Shown piece after piece: positions 1 to 8,749 of a stretch of DNA of 64,000 bases. The stretch comes from Streptomyces sp. NBC_00659 (GTDB taxonomy: Bacteria; Actinomycetota; Actinomycetes; Streptomycetales; Streptomycetaceae), in NCBI RefSeq assembly GCF_036226925.1, contig NZ_CP109031.1, positions 8,866,001 to 8,930,000 of the forward strand. Direction: 5' to 3'. The position numbers and the translations under genes were made by a program. Numbering within the stretch: the stretch's first letter is position 1; the number at the start of each line of letters is the position of its first letter. The notes under the pieces were generated by a model. That model was not told the DNA's origin. It worked only from the letters and a program-made list of their open reading frames with translations, and made no database searches.

Positions 1-1
1 C

Positions 2-409
2 CGCTGGCGGGCCGTCCGTCACTGGCTGCCGGCCCTGGCGGCTATGCCGCGCATGCTGAAGGAGCTCACGCAGGACAGCGACAGCGGGCTGCTGGGCCAC
101 CGGAGTCTGAGTGGCGGTCCGCGCGTGTTCACCGTCGCGCAGTACTGGGAGTCGCGCGAGAAGCTGCTCGCCTATGCCTCCGACCAGGCGGGGGAGCATC
201 GCCCCGCGTGGGCGGCGTTCAACCGCCGTCTGCGGAGCAGCAAGGGCAGCGTGGGGGTCTGGCACGAGACGTACATCGTCCCGGCGGGTTCGTACGAGTC
301 GATCTACGTCGACATGCCGCCGACCGGTCTGGCCGCGGCATGGGGAGTCGAGCCTGTGGAACGGCGCGGGGAGCGAGCGGCGCAGCGGCTGGAGAGCCGG
401 GCGTCTTGA
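2..409 (+). CDS. DUF4188 domain protein, 5' end missing
   Basis: The frame is open from the first bases of the window and reads RWRAVRHWLPALAAMPRMLKEL before the first ATG at 44. The true start therefore probably lies upstream and this is a C-terminal fragment of about 135 residues. The conserved MPRMLKEL segment, the SVGVWHETY stretch and the YVDMPP motif match my recollection of the DUF4188 family, a ferredoxin-like/dimeric alpha-beta barrel family sometimes annotated as a monooxygenase or phenylacetaldoxime-dehydratase-like protein. No catalytic activity is established for the family. It is a lone gene convergent with the hydrolase at 976-1671. Confidence 0.75.
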   Translation, partial: RWRAVRHWLPALAAMPRMLKELTQDSDSGLLGHRSLSGGPRVFTVAQYWESREKLLAYASDQAGEHRPAWAAFNRRLRSSKGSVGVWHETYIVPAGSYESIYVDMPPTGLAAAWGVEPVERRGERAAQRLESRAS

Positions 410-975
410 GCGACCCCGTGCCGAGCCGGAGCCGGTGACAGGCGTCCGGCGTCATGCTTGAGCGCTGGACCGACATGCGTGAGTCAGGCCCGTCCGAGTC
501 GGTTCCGCCCGGGTCGGTCTTTCCGGCGGACACCTCGCCCGGAGGGCGGTGGAGTGCGGTGGAGGGGGTGAGGGCCCGAGACCGGGCAGGGATTCGGGCC
601 CTCACGTCGCGCATCCGTCGGGGGCGTTTGCGCGCTGTCCACTTCAACGAGCTTCGTCTCCGGGGGATACGTTTCCTTCGCGGCCGGGCCTGTTCCGGCG
701 GTCCAGGGGCATGCCGCCCGACGGGACGGACGCGCGAACCCGCCGACCACGGCCACGCATTTACCGCGACCGTCCGGTTACCGCGACGCCCGGCTACGCC
801 GGCCGTACGACCCAGTGTCGCGGTGTCCCGGTGTTCACCACGAAGTCCGGACCGCCTTCCGGCCGAAGGTGATCGAATTCACGAGAGGGCGCTGTGCTCC
901 ATGAAGATCCCAACTGCTCTTTTGGTGCTGCCTGTTGTCCAATCGGCGGGGCAACAGGAGAAGTCGGGGAACGCT
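410..975. other. Intergenic region between convergent genes, no gene seen
   Basis: About 566 bases separate the DUF4188 stop from the end of the convergent hydrolase. Several overlapping frames are open only because of high GC and none resembles a protein. The only local structure noted is a direct repeat of TTACCGCGAC at 761-770 and 778-787. Confidence 0.4.
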
Positions 976-1671
976 TCACGGCAGCCGCTCGACCAGCCTG
1001 TCGACGAGCGGCGACGGGTGTGACAGCGCGGCCAGGTGTCCGCCGGGAATGGTCTCGGCCTCGATTCCGAGGCGGTCGCGGGCCACTCGGCGCTGGAAGT
1101 CCACCGGGAAGAACCGGTCCCCGGTCGCGGCCAGCACCCGCGTGGTGGTGTCGGGCCATCGCTCGATGTCGCAGGGCTGGTCGAAGGCGATGTCGGCCTC
1201 CGGCTGCTCCTGGCCCGCCATGGCGGCAGCGACCTCGGCGGGGACGTCGTGCAGGAAGTAGGTGTCCAGGTCGAATTCGGCGCCGTATCCGCCGGCTTCG
1301 GCGGCGGCGAGGCGGGCCGGTTCCGAACCCGTGTTGCCCCACCACTGTCCGGGCGTCTCGCCCGGCAGGGGCACCATCGCGTTGACGAGCACCAGCAGTC
1401 CGACCGGAACACGGGTGCAGACCATCGGCGCCGTGAAACCGCCCATCGACTGCGCGACCAGCACCGTATCGGTGCGATCGCCGATCACCTCGGCCACGGC
1501 GTCGGTGTACTCGGGCAGTCCCGAGGACTCGTCGGCGCCCGGCAGGCCGACCGCGACCGCCTCGTGCCCCCTCGACCGCAACTCGGACACCACACGATGC
1601 CAGAACCAGGCCGAACCCCCGGCTCCGGGAACCAAAACAAACACGCTCGCCCTCGCTTCCGTCCGTTTCAC
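976..1671 (-). CDS. Alpha/beta hydrolase
   Basis: A protein of about 231 residues with the alpha/beta-hydrolase layout: an N-terminal strand and oxyanion-hole segment (FVLVPGAGGSAWFWHRV), a nucleophile elbow VAQSMGG with Ser in an AxSxG context, a late acidic residue in AATGDRFF and a catalytic His in PGGHLAALSHP. The substrate cannot be read from the sequence; related actinomycete proteins are annotated as esterases or salicylate-esterase-like hydrolases. The frame is open further upstream, but homology begins at RTEARASVFVLV, so the GTG at 1671 is preferred. The zinc-ribbon gene ends 35 bases upstream on the same strand, so the two may be co-transcribed. Confidence 0.85.
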   Translation of the reverse strand: MKRTEARASVFVLVPGAGGSAWFWHRVVSELRSRGHEAVAVGLPGADESSGLPEYTDAVAEVIGDRTDTVLVAQSMGGFTAPMVCTRVPVGLLVLVNAMVPLPGETPGQWWGNTGSEPARLAAAEAGGYGAEFDLDTYFLHDVPAEVAAAMAGQEQPEADIAFDQPCDIERWPDTTTRVLAATGDRFFPVDFQRRVARDRLGIEAETIPGGHLAALSHPSPLVDRLVERLP

Positions 1672-1705
1672 CCCTGACGACGTAGACCGCCGGGAGCGAC
1701 GAAAG

Positions 1706-2245
1706 TCATCGGTGGCGGGCCTGGCGGCCTTCCTGATCGATGTTCCAGCTGTAGGGCAGGGCTTCGTCGCAGAACACGCAGACGAAGTCGTCCTCGCGCA
1801 CGACATTGACCTGTTGGCACGACACACAACGCCGGAACACCACCTGGTGGGTGAACCCGCCGGGACGCTCGAACCCGGCCCGGTTCAGGGCATCCGCTAC
1901 GGCCGGCCACGAGTCGACGTCCGGGCAGTATCCGGTCGACTGGTTGCTGACCTCGTCGACGACCCAGCGCCCGCACTCCTCACGGAAGCTCACCTCGCCT
2001 GCGCTGAGCACCGATTCTCCGCCCGCGCACACCACGTGCTCACTGCGGCGCGGTGCCAGGCGCAGCGCCCCTTCGATGTCGACCACGAAGGTGAAGGGCT
2101 CGGCCCGCTCCTCGACGCCGCGGGCGGACAGCCACCGGGTGAAGTCCGCGGCCGAACGGATGCGGGCACCCTCTTTGCCCGGCTGGACGAGGCCCCTGAG
2201 TTCAGTGGGCCCGACATAGCGGTAACCGGGGCGCGGCGCGTGCAT
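1706..2245 (-). CDS. Hypothetical protein with C-terminal zinc ribbon
   Basis: A protein of 179 residues from the ATG at 2245 (MHAPRPGYRYVGPTELRGL). The C-terminal third carries two Cys-x2-Cys knuckles, CVSC and CVFC, about 18 residues apart, which form a likely zinc ribbon. The family is familiar from Streptomyces genomes as an unnamed hypothetical protein and I know of no assigned function. Codons upstream of 2245 read as low-complexity Arg/Ser and do not look coding. It is followed closely by the alpha/beta hydrolase on the same strand. Confidence 0.7.
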   Translation of the reverse strand: MHAPRPGYRYVGPTELRGLVQPGKEGARIRSAADFTRWLSARGVEERAEPFTFVVDIEGALRLAPRRSEHVVCAGGESVLSAGEVSFREECGRWVVDEVSNQSTGYCPDVDSWPAVADALNRAGFERPGGFTHQVVFRRCVSCQQVNVVREDDFVCVFCDEALPYSWNIDQEGRQARHR

Positions 2246-2384
2246 GCAGGCCAAGGTAGACGAAATCCGCAGCGCCGGCTGTCCCGTACACCGTCGACTG
2301 TCCCGTACGGTGCCGGCTGTCCCGAACCGCGTCGGCCAGGACCGTTTTCCATGCGCCTGGCTGCGACCGCCGCGCGCTCCGCCG

Positions 2385-4019
2385 TCAGCCGGTCGCGGTC
2401 GCCGTCGCGTCGGATGTGAGGAGCGGGGACGGACCGAACAGCGCACTGAGCACGTCGAGTTGGCCGTCGATCGCATCGAGGGCGGTGAGGGCGGCGGGGA
2501 CGGAACCGTCGGCGGGAGCAGTTGCCCCGGGTGCCCGCGACAGCTCCTGGGGGGCCGCTTCCGCGGCGGTGGGCGGGGCCGGGCGCCGTCCGATCGCCCG
2601 GCGTACGGTGAGCGCGTGCGCCGCGACCCCGGCGCGCCGCTGTGCCACGGCGGGGTCGGCGGTCAGCGTGTCCGGTGCCGACCCGGCGGCGTCGGTGAGG
2701 TCGTCGACGGGGTCGGCGCAGCGCCGCAGTGCTGTTACGGACCGGAGCGTGAAACGGTCCGGGTGCCACCGCGCGGGCACGGCCCGGGGGAGGGGCGCAG
2801 CGGCCAGGATCCGCATCGGAGCCGTCACGATCGCCAACTGTTCCACCCGGTAGGCGAATCGGGCCTGCGCCAGGCGGACGGCCCGGCCGTCGCGCCAGTC
2901 CGTCTCCAGCAATTCACCCAGACTCGACAGCGCCGCCGCGGTCCGGGCCCGTATCACCGCCTCGGTCCGGATGGGCAGCACGAGCCAGGAAGCCGCGATG
3001 CCGAGAACCGCGCCGACCGCGATCCCGGCCAGCCGGGTGTGCAGCAGGTCGCCGGGACTCTGCCCGAACCAGTCGTAGAGCAGCGAGAGTACGGCGGTGA
3101 CGCAGCCCGCCCAGTACGCGTAACTGAGTTCACGCAGCCATGTGGCCACGGCGAGCACGACGAAGATGACGACGACCGCGGTGTTCGACCGCGGCCCGAA
3201 CTCTCCGGAGACGGCGGTGGCCACCACCGTGCCGGCCGCGGCGCCGAGCGTGCGCCAGGCCCCTTTGACCAGGACGTCGCCGCGGCTGCGCGCACCGCTG
3301 CACACCAGGAACGCCGTGAGGACCACCCAGGCCCAGTGGTCCGGCCACAGGTTCCGGCCGATCGCGAACGCGGCGGTGAGCGCCGCCGCCATCTGCAGGG
3401 CCATCCGGGTGCTCGCGGTCAGGCGGCGGCGCGGGGCGCGGGGCGCCGTGGTCACCTTGGCGGACGGCGGCCGTGGTACGAGACCGGTGCGCTGTGCCGT
3501 CCACGTCACCACGGTTCCCCAGGCGACCGCCGCCAGCGCGGTCACCGCCGCCCAGGCGGTGTGCTCGTGCCCGTCGGCGGGAACCGCCCCGGCGGGCACC
3601 ACCAGGACCGCTATCAGCGGAAGAACGACGAGCGTGCCCGCTCGCGTGGCGCGGGGACCGAACCGGCGCACCCAGATCGCCCCCGCGACCCCCACGACGA
3701 ACGCCGTGTCACCCGCGAGGGGGTGCTGCTGGATCAGGGTGCTCAGTTCCGTGCCCGCCGCAGCCGCGCAGGGCAGCACGACGCAGGCCGACAGCCGGTC
3801 CGTCCGGTCGAAGAGGCGTTGCACGCGACCGAGCGCCGAGGCGATCACCACCGCCTGCACCACACTGTCCACGCGCAGTCCCGCCTCGTGCTCGACGAGC
3901 AGGGCCCAGCCGTACGTGCCCAGGACCGTCGCCATGGCCACGGCCGTCGTCCGCAGGTGTGTCCCTCGCGGATCGAAGTGCAGCGCACGACGCGTCGACC
4001 TCATAAAACTACGCAACAC
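2385..4019 (-). CDS. FUSC family integral membrane protein
   Basis: A protein of 544 residues with two hydrophobic blocks, each of several membrane segments (about residues 20-165 and 200-345), joined by a soluble linker, plus a C-terminal cytoplasmic tail. This is the architecture of the fusaric-acid-resistance/aromatic-acid-exporter (FUSC) superfamily. The paired blocks with WAWVVLTAFLV and the YAYWAGCVTAV segment fit. It probably exports an aromatic or hydrophobic compound, but the substrate is unknown. The annotated start is a GTG at 4019; an ATG at 4004 (MRSTRR) is an alternative and neither has a strong ribosome binding site. It is divergent from a MarR regulator across an operator, which suggests local repression. 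Confidence 0.87.
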   Translation of the reverse strand: MLRSFMRSTRRALHFDPRGTHLRTTAVAMATVLGTYGWALLVEHEAGLRVDSVVQAVVIASALGRVQRLFDRTDRLSACVVLPCAAAAGTELSTLIQQHPLAGDTAFVVGVAGAIWVRRFGPRATRAGTLVVLPLIAVLVVPAGAVPADGHEHTAWAAVTALAAVAWGTVVTWTAQRTGLVPRPPSAKVTTAPRAPRRRLTASTRMALQMAAALTAAFAIGRNLWPDHWAWVVLTAFLVCSGARSRGDVLVKGAWRTLGAAAGTVVATAVSGEFGPRSNTAVVVIFVVLAVATWLRELSYAYWAGCVTAVLSLLYDWFGQSPGDLLHTRLAGIAVGAVLGIAASWLVLPIRTEAVIRARTAAALSSLGELLETDWRDGRAVRLAQARFAYRVEQLAIVTAPMRILAAAPLPRAVPARWHPDRFTLRSVTALRRCADPVDDLTDAAGSAPDTLTADPAVAQRRAGVAAHALTVRRAIGRRPAPPTAAEAAPQELSRAPGATAPADGSVPAALTALDAIDGQLDVLSALFGPSPLLTSDATATATG

Positions 4020-4023
4020 GTAG
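4009..4023. promoter_or_regulatory. Short inverted repeat at the FUSC start
   Basis: CTACG-CAACA-CGTAG is a perfect 5-5-5 inverted repeat overlapping the GTG start of the FUSC gene. It could be a second operator for the divergent MarR protein or chance; it does not resemble the repeat at 4078-4095. Confidence 0.35.
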
Positions 4024-4077
4024 GATCACCGCCAAGAAAGCCGCTGGAATCAGCCATCTGGAGACCTACCCTCGGGC

Positions 4078-4095
4078 GGTATCGTAAGTGATACC
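4078..4095. promoter_or_regulatory. Likely MarR operator in the FUSC/marR intergenic region
   Basis: GGTATC-GTAAGT-GATACC is a perfect 6-6-6 inverted repeat that ends 8 bases before the GTG start of the marR gene, in the divergent promoter region. MarR-family proteins usually bind palindromes of this size in their own promoter, so autoregulation and control of the FUSC gene is the natural reading. The site is seen directly; the binding is inferred. Confidence 0.65.
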
Positions 4096-4103
4096 TTAGC
4101 AAT

Positions 4104-4637
4104 GTGATGGGAGAGCGAACAGAACGCGAGGACGCGGAACGCGTCGGGGCCGAGGGTGACGCGGAGCGGGCCGGGTCCGAGCGGCGGGACGGACGGGCCT
4201 CCGCCGAGATCCGGCAGGGCGTCATCCGGCTCGCCCGCAGGCTGAGCGCGGAGCGCCCCGCGGACGGGCTCAGCCTCAACAAGAGCAGTGTCCTCGGCCA
4301 CCTGCGCCGCAACGGCCCGATGTCGGCCGGTGCGCTGGCCGCCGCCGACCATCAGCAGCCGCAGTCCCTGACGCGGGTCTTCGCGGACCTCGAACAGGAA
4401 GGTCTGATCAGCCGCACGCGCGACGCGCAGGACGGGCGACAGCGTGTGGTGGAGCTGACCGAAGCGGGCCGTGCCGCCCTCGCCCGCGACATGGCGCAGC
4501 GCGATGCCTGGCTCGAAGTCGCCCTCGTCGATCTCACCGAGACGGAGCGTCAGGTCCTCCTGCTCGCCGCCCGCCTGATGAACCGCCTCGCCGACTCCCC
4601 GGCCGCCGTGCCCGGCTCCATGACCCGACCCCACTGA
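4104..4637 (+). CDS. MarR family transcriptional regulator
   Basis: A protein of about 177 residues with a charged N-terminal extension and a winged helix-turn-helix. The recognition region is GALAAADHQQPQSLTRVFADLEQEGLI in parts, and the wing is SRTRDAQDGRQRVVELT, including the Asp-x-Arg typical of MarR wings. It can start at the GTG at 4104 or the ATG at 4107. It is divergent from the FUSC exporter with a perfect palindrome just upstream, so it probably represses that exporter and itself in response to a small aromatic ligand. The GH13 gene begins 11 bases after its stop and may be co-transcribed. Confidence 0.88.
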   Translation: MMGERTEREDAERVGAEGDAERAGSERRDGRASAEIRQGVIRLARRLSAERPADGLSLNKSSVLGHLRRNGPMSAGALAAADHQQPQSLTRVFADLEQEGLISRTRDAQDGRQRVVELTEAGRAALARDMAQRDAWLEVALVDLTETERQVLLLAARLMNRLADSPAAVPGSMTRPH

Positions 4638-4648
4638 CGGAGGCTCCC

Positions 4649-5965
4649 GTGTCCTGGCCCGACCACGCCATCTGGTGGCATGTCCACCCCTTGAGTTTCC
4701 TCGGCGCGGAGGCGGACGCCCTGCCCGCCGACGTGCCCGTGCAGCACCGGCTGCCGGTCCTCGCCGACTGGCTGGACCATCTGGTCGGACTCGGCTGCAA
4801 CGGCCTCGCCCTGGGGCCGGTCTTCGCCGCCGAGACCCACGGCTACGACACGACCGACCACTTCCGCATCGATCCCCGCCTGGGCACCGAGGCCGATCTG
4901 GTCGAACTGATCGACCGGGCCGCGTCGCGCGGGGTCCGCGTCCTGCTCGACGGCGTCTTCAACCACGTCGGAAGGTCTTTCGCGCCCTTCGCCGACGTGG
5001 CCCGGCACGGTGCCGCCTCCCCGTACGCGGACTGGTTCGTCCCCGAGGGCGACGACTTCCGGACCTTCGAGGGGCATCGTCATCTCGTCACGCTGAACCA
5101 CGCGTCCCCCGCGGTCGCCGACCATGTCGTCGAAGTCCTCGGCCACTGGCTCGACCGGGGCGTCGCCGGCTGGCGGCTCGACGCGGCCTACGCGGTTCCG
5201 CGGCCCTTCTGGCGGACCGTCACGGACCGGGTCAGGTCCCGTCACCCCGGCGCGTGGTTCAGCGGCGAGGTGATCCACGGCGACTACGCGGCGTACGTCG
5301 TCGAGGGCGGACTCGACACCGTGACGCAGTACGAACTGTGGAAGGCGATCTGGAGTTCGCTCAACGACCGCAATCCGCACGAACTGGCCTGGGCGCTCAA
5401 GCGTCACAACGCCATGCTCGACACCTTCGCGCCGCAGACGTTCGTCGGCAACCACGACGTCACCCGCGTCGCCAGCCGGCTGGAGGAGCCCGGTCATCTG
5501 GCGCACGCGCTCGCCGTGCTCCTCACCGTCGGGGGGACACCGTCCGTCTACGCGGGAGACGAACGGGCCCGTCAGGGCGTCAAGGAAGACCGGGTGGGCG
5601 GGGACGACGCCATCCGTCCCGCGTTTCCCGCTTCCCCGTCGGAGCTCGGCGCCGACGGACTGGCCGTGCAGCGACTGCACCAGACCCTGGTGGGCGTGCG
5701 TCGCCGCCACCCCTGGCTGGTACGTGCCCAGACCCGGGTCCACACGCTCGACAACACCGTCCTCAGCTACAACCTGGCGGCGCCCGATGCCGGCTCCACT
5801 CTCGCGGTCGCCCTCAACTTCGGCCCCGCTCCGGCCACCGCCGGCATTCCGGCCGCCGTGTGGACGCCGGTCGCGGGCGACGCGTCCGTCGATTCCGCCA
5901 CGGGTACCGTGTCGCTTCCCGCGACGGGCTGGTTCATCGCCACGACATCGGGAATCCGCAACTGA
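4649..5965 (+). CDS. GH13 alpha-amylase family glycoside hydrolase
   Basis: A 438-residue (beta/alpha)8 enzyme. The four conserved GH13 regions are present: DGVFNH (residue 101), GWRLDAA with the nucleophile Asp178, SGEVIHG with the acid/base Glu207, and FVGNHD with Asp270. A short C-terminal beta domain follows. There is no signal peptide, so it is probably cytoplasmic and acts on short alpha-glucans, trehalose or maltose-type sugars. It starts with a GTG at 4649 shortly after the marR stop. The exact substrate cannot be assigned. Confidence 0.9.
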   Translation: MSWPDHAIWWHVHPLSFLGAEADALPADVPVQHRLPVLADWLDHLVGLGCNGLALGPVFAAETHGYDTTDHFRIDPRLGTEADLVELIDRAASRGVRVLLDGVFNHVGRSFAPFADVARHGAASPYADWFVPEGDDFRTFEGHRHLVTLNHASPAVADHVVEVLGHWLDRGVAGWRLDAAYAVPRPFWRTVTDRVRSRHPGAWFSGEVIHGDYAAYVVEGGLDTVTQYELWKAIWSSLNDRNPHELAWALKRHNAMLDTFAPQTFVGNHDVTRVASRLEEPGHLAHALAVLLTVGGTPSVYAGDERARQGVKEDRVGGDDAIRPAFPASPSELGADGLAVQRLHQTLVGVRRRHPWLVRAQTRVHTLDNTVLSYNLAAPDAGSTLAVALNFGPAPATAGIPAAVWTPVAGDASVDSATGTVSLPATGWFIATTSGIRN

Positions 5966-6164
5966 TCCCGGTCAGGCCGACGCTGCTTTTCCGGCAGCGG
6001 CCATGGCGAGGAATCGACGGTAGTGCGCCCGTCACGACATCAGGGCGCACAGAAAACCGCCGTCGAGCCAAATCAGTCCTGTCGGAAAACGTTTCAGCCG
6101 TGTTGGTGACCCGGCGATTTCATAGCGTTGAAACGCTCGCGCAAGTCGATTTCGGACACCTGCA

Positions 6165-6779
6165 TCACGCGGCGTCCGCACCGAATGCGCGAGCCCACGC
6201 ATTGCGCCAGAGAGTGAGCCGGCGCCCACGTTGTCCGCATGCCTGGACATAGGCGACGAGCAGTTCCTCCGACGGCATGCGAAAACCGGCCAGAATGTCG
6301 GCGACCGTACTGCGCGGCAATGGTCCGGCGCCGAGGTCGCGGGCCTTCTTCTCCATTTCACGCAGCGACGGCTGGCCGGCGGCGAGCCGTGCCTGGTGCA
6401 TCGCTTCGAGGAGATGGGCCGGGTGGTACACGAGTTCCAGTTTCCGTTCGCCGCGTGGCGCGGACGCGACCTCGCGGCCGTCGGGAGTGTGGCCGGATTG
6501 CCGCGCCGCCTGCTCCCAGCGCAGTCGGGCCTCGCGTCGCGTGGCCCCGCAGACCTGCGCATACGCTTCCACGACATGGCGGCGGGGCAGGAAGGTGCCG
6601 CGGTCGGCCCGGGACAGGGTGACGGCGGAACAGGCGGGATCCGCGATCCGCAGACTCTCCGTCCGCTCCGCCATCTGCCGGTAGGTGAGCCCGGATCGTT
6701 GGCGCAGTGAGCGCAGCCATTGAGCCAGTTCATAACACTGAGCGGATTGCGGGATGGGTGTTCTGCTCCGCCCCACCAC
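6165..6779 (-). CDS. XRE-type helix-turn-helix regulator
   Basis: A protein of about 204 residues with an N-terminal HTH (LRSLRQRSGLTYRQMAERT) and a second HTH-like region in the C-terminal half (AGPLPRSTVADILAGFRMP). Both halves end in an AYAQVCG/AYVQACG helix, so the protein looks like two related DNA-binding modules. Tandem GTG codons at 6779/6776 follow CAGGGGGC. It is transcribed away from the ACP-ketosynthase operon across a 441-base AT-rich intergenic region, so it is a candidate regulator of that operon. Effector and binding site are unknown. Confidence 0.75.
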   Translation of the reverse strand: MVGRSRTPIPQSAQCYELAQWLRSLRQRSGLTYRQMAERTESLRIADPACSAVTLSRADRGTFLPRRHVVEAYAQVCGATRREARLRWEQAARQSGHTPDGREVASAPRGERKLELVYHPAHLLEAMHQARLAAGQPSLREMEKKARDLGAGPLPRSTVADILAGFRMPSEELLVAYVQACGQRGRRLTLWRNAWARAFGADAA

Positions 6780-7220
6780 TGCCCCCTGGATGTCGAGACT
6801 GCCGGACGCGTGACGCGTTCGATGGTATGTCGATCGACGACGCCCACTGATTCGGTCGATGCCGGGGCCCGGGCATTGCGTACCACTAGGAGGGCCCGTT
6901 TTTGTCTTTACTTGGGCTCACATAGATCGACGCTATGGATGGCCTCGATGAAGAGTCAAGGAGGCTTTAACTTACTTTACTCTGCATGGGGATCCTTTTC
7001 CTTTCGGTGGATCTTTGGTTCATTTTGTCCGGGAAGCGGAGTAATGGGATCCGTGTGTCCACATGGGGTTTTGCGCGAGCGTCGGCCAAGCGGCCCAGTG
7101 AGTGTCCCGAATCCTGCTGCATAACGGCCTTGCTGGCTCATTCACCGCTCTGCTGACATGGATTTGCCCGGCCGGAGGTGCCGACCGGTCCTGCCCCTGC
7201 CAAATCTGCGGAGGAATGCG
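6780..7220. promoter_or_regulatory. AT-rich divergent intergenic region before the ACP operon
   Basis: These 441 bases separate the divergent XRE gene from the acp start. From about 6890 to 7060 the composition drops sharply in G+C, with runs such as TTTTTGTCTTTACTTGGG and TTTAACTTACTTTACTC, unlike the surrounding DNA. No convincing gene is seen. It most likely holds the promoters of both the regulator and the biosynthetic operon. I could not fix a single -35/-10 pair. Confidence 0.5.
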
Positions 7221-7490
7221 ATGACCACCGTGTCCCATGCTGCCCAGGCCGAAATCATCGAGTTGCTCAAGGAGGTCAAGCCGGGCATAGCCGACCAGGC
7301 GATCGAGCCCGGACACTCCGTGGTCGAGGACCTGGGCCTCGACTCGCTGGACCTGCTCCAGCTCGCCCGCCGCATCAACCGCCGCTTCGGCGTCGAGTTC
7401 GACCTCGACCAGTGGAACGCCGAAGCCGACGAGCACCACCGCAGCATCGCCTCGATCGTGGCCGTCGTGGCCGCCGGCGATCGTGCCTGA
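7221..7490 (+). CDS. Acyl carrier protein
   Basis: An 89-residue acyl carrier protein starting at MTTVSHAAQ, preceded by GGAGG at a good distance (GCGGAGGAATGCG before the ATG). The phosphopantetheine attachment motif is GLDSLD with Ser42, followed by the conserved LLQLARRINRRFGVEF helix region. It would carry the growing acyl chain for the two ketosynthases downstream. It is the first gene of the operon and overlaps the next gene by 8 bases. Primary fatty-acid ACPs of Streptomyces sit in a fabD-fabH-acpP-fabF cluster, which this is not, so this ACP is probably dedicated to a specialised pathway. Confidence 0.93.
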   Translation: MTTVSHAAQAEIIELLKEVKPGIADQAIEPGHSVVEDLGLDSLDLLQLARRINRRFGVEFDLDQWNAEADEHHRSIASIVAVVAAGDRA

Positions 7491-8250
7491 TCCGGCCGAG
7501 GTCACCCGCGTCGCCCTCGTCACGGGTGGTTCACGGGGGATCGGCGCCGCCGTCTCGTACCGCCTCGCCGCCGACGGGCACACCGTGCACCTCGTCTGCC
7601 GCAGTGCCCTGGACGCCGGACGCCGCGTGGTGAAGGAGATCGAGGCCGCAGGCGGCCGCGCGGTCCTGCACCAGGTGGACATCGGCGACGAGGCCGACGT
7701 CGAGGGCCTGGTCGAGCGGGTGACCGCCCAGGAGGGCGCACTGCACGTACTGGTCAACAATGCGGCCGTGATCGACGACCAGCTCCTCGCGGTGACCCGC
7801 ACCGACCGCTGGGAGAACGTTCTGCGGACCAATCTCACCGGTCCCTTCCTCACCAGCAGGGCGGTTCTGCCGACGATGCTGGACCAGGGCTGGGGGCGGA
7901 TCATCAACATCTCCTCCAACTCCGCGCGTACCCCGGGACCGGGGCAGAGTGCCTACGCGGCGTCCAAGGGCGGCCTCGAAGCCCTCACCCGCGCCCTGGC
8001 CGTGGAGGTCGGACGCAAAGGCATCCGGGTCAACTGCGTGGCGCCCGGCAAGGTCCGCACCGAGATGACCGCGGCCGTCGCCGACCAGCTGGGCCCGGAC
8101 AGCGACGGCACCCGCTGGGGGCTGCCCGAGGACATCAGCGGACTCATCGCCTTCCTCGCCCGTGACGAGGCGGACTACATCCAGGGCCAGACGTTCACGG
8201 TGGACGGCGGCCGCATGGTCATGCGCGGCCCGGGCCGGCGATCCCGGTGA
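7483..8250 (+). CDS. 3-oxoacyl-ACP reductase (FabG-like SDR)
   Basis: A 255-residue short-chain dehydrogenase/reductase with the cofactor motif VTGGSRGIG near the N-terminus, the structural NNAA motif, the catalytic Ser in ISSNSA and the YxxxK pair in AYAASKGG. The C-terminus ends with the FTVDGG signature of FabG-type reductases. It is expected to reduce the beta-keto group of the ACP-bound chain with NADPH. The GTG start at 7483 overlaps the acp stop, which implies translational coupling. Operon partners are the ACP, a hotdog protein and a KS pair. Confidence 0.9.
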   Translation: MPDPAEVTRVALVTGGSRGIGAAVSYRLAADGHTVHLVCRSALDAGRRVVKEIEAAGGRAVLHQVDIGDEADVEGLVERVTAQEGALHVLVNNAAVIDDQLLAVTRTDRWENVLRTNLTGPFLTSRAVLPTMLDQGWGRIINISSNSARTPGPGQSAYAASKGGLEALTRALAVEVGRKGIRVNCVAPGKVRTEMTAAVADQLGPDSDGTRWGLPEDISGLIAFLARDEADYIQGQTFTVDGGRMVMRGPGRRSR

Positions 8251-8275
8251 ACCGGCGGAGAACGGAGGAACAGCC

Positions 8276-8749
8276 GTGGGGGCCGTGAAGTACTGGGAGG
8301 ACCTGGCGCACGCGCCGGTGCGCCGGTTCGGACCCGTGGTGTTCGGCGGCCCGCTGCTTGACCAACTCCTCGACCTGATGGGGGAGAAGCACCCGGTGCA
8401 CGACAGCGACGACTTCGCCCGGGGCACGGACCGCCGGCGGCGCATCGTGCCCGGAGGTTTCATCCACTCCATCACCTCGGGCTGGGTGGTCCAACACGGC
8501 TCCCCGGCCGCCATCGTCGGGATGCGGAGGCTGAGCTGGGACTTCGTCAGGCCGCTGTATCCCGACACCCCGTTCTGGTTCACCACCGCCACCGACCGGG
8601 CGGAGGAGATCGACGACCGGATCGGCCTGGTCGAGACCACCCGCCGGGTGTTCGACGAGAACGACCGGACGTACGCCATCGGACGCATGAGCGTCGTACT
8701 GCTGCGGCACGCCGCGCGGCGGACCGCGACGGCGGAAAGGGTTCAGTGA
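8276..8749 (+). CDS. MaoC/FabA-like hotdog dehydratase-like protein
   Basis: A protein of 157 residues from the GTG at 8276, which has an excellent GGAGGAA site six bases upstream. Earlier in-frame starts lie inside the ketoreductase gene. The pattern of a charged N-terminal region, GGFIHSITSGWVVQHG and the strand MRRLSWDFVRPLYP fits a hotdog-fold MaoC-type dehydratase or thioesterase, with His in the FIHS turn as the likely catalytic residue. In this operon the role expected is removal of water from the 3-hydroxyacyl-ACP. Its stop overlaps the next start. Assignment to dehydratase over thioesterase is inferred from context. Confidence 0.72.
   Translation: MGAVKYWEDLAHAPVRRFGPVVFGGPLLDQLLDLMGEKHPVHDSDDFARGTDRRRRIVPGGFIHSITSGWVVQHGSPAAIVGMRRLSWDFVRPLYPDTPFWFTTATDRAEEIDDRIGLVETTRRVFDENDRTYAIGRMSVVLLRHAARRTATAERVQ

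Noticed and set aside
2244..4091. 615-residue plus-strand open frame opposite the FUSC gene
   Set aside because: Arg/Pro/Gly-rich shadow frame of a well-supported minus-strand gene.
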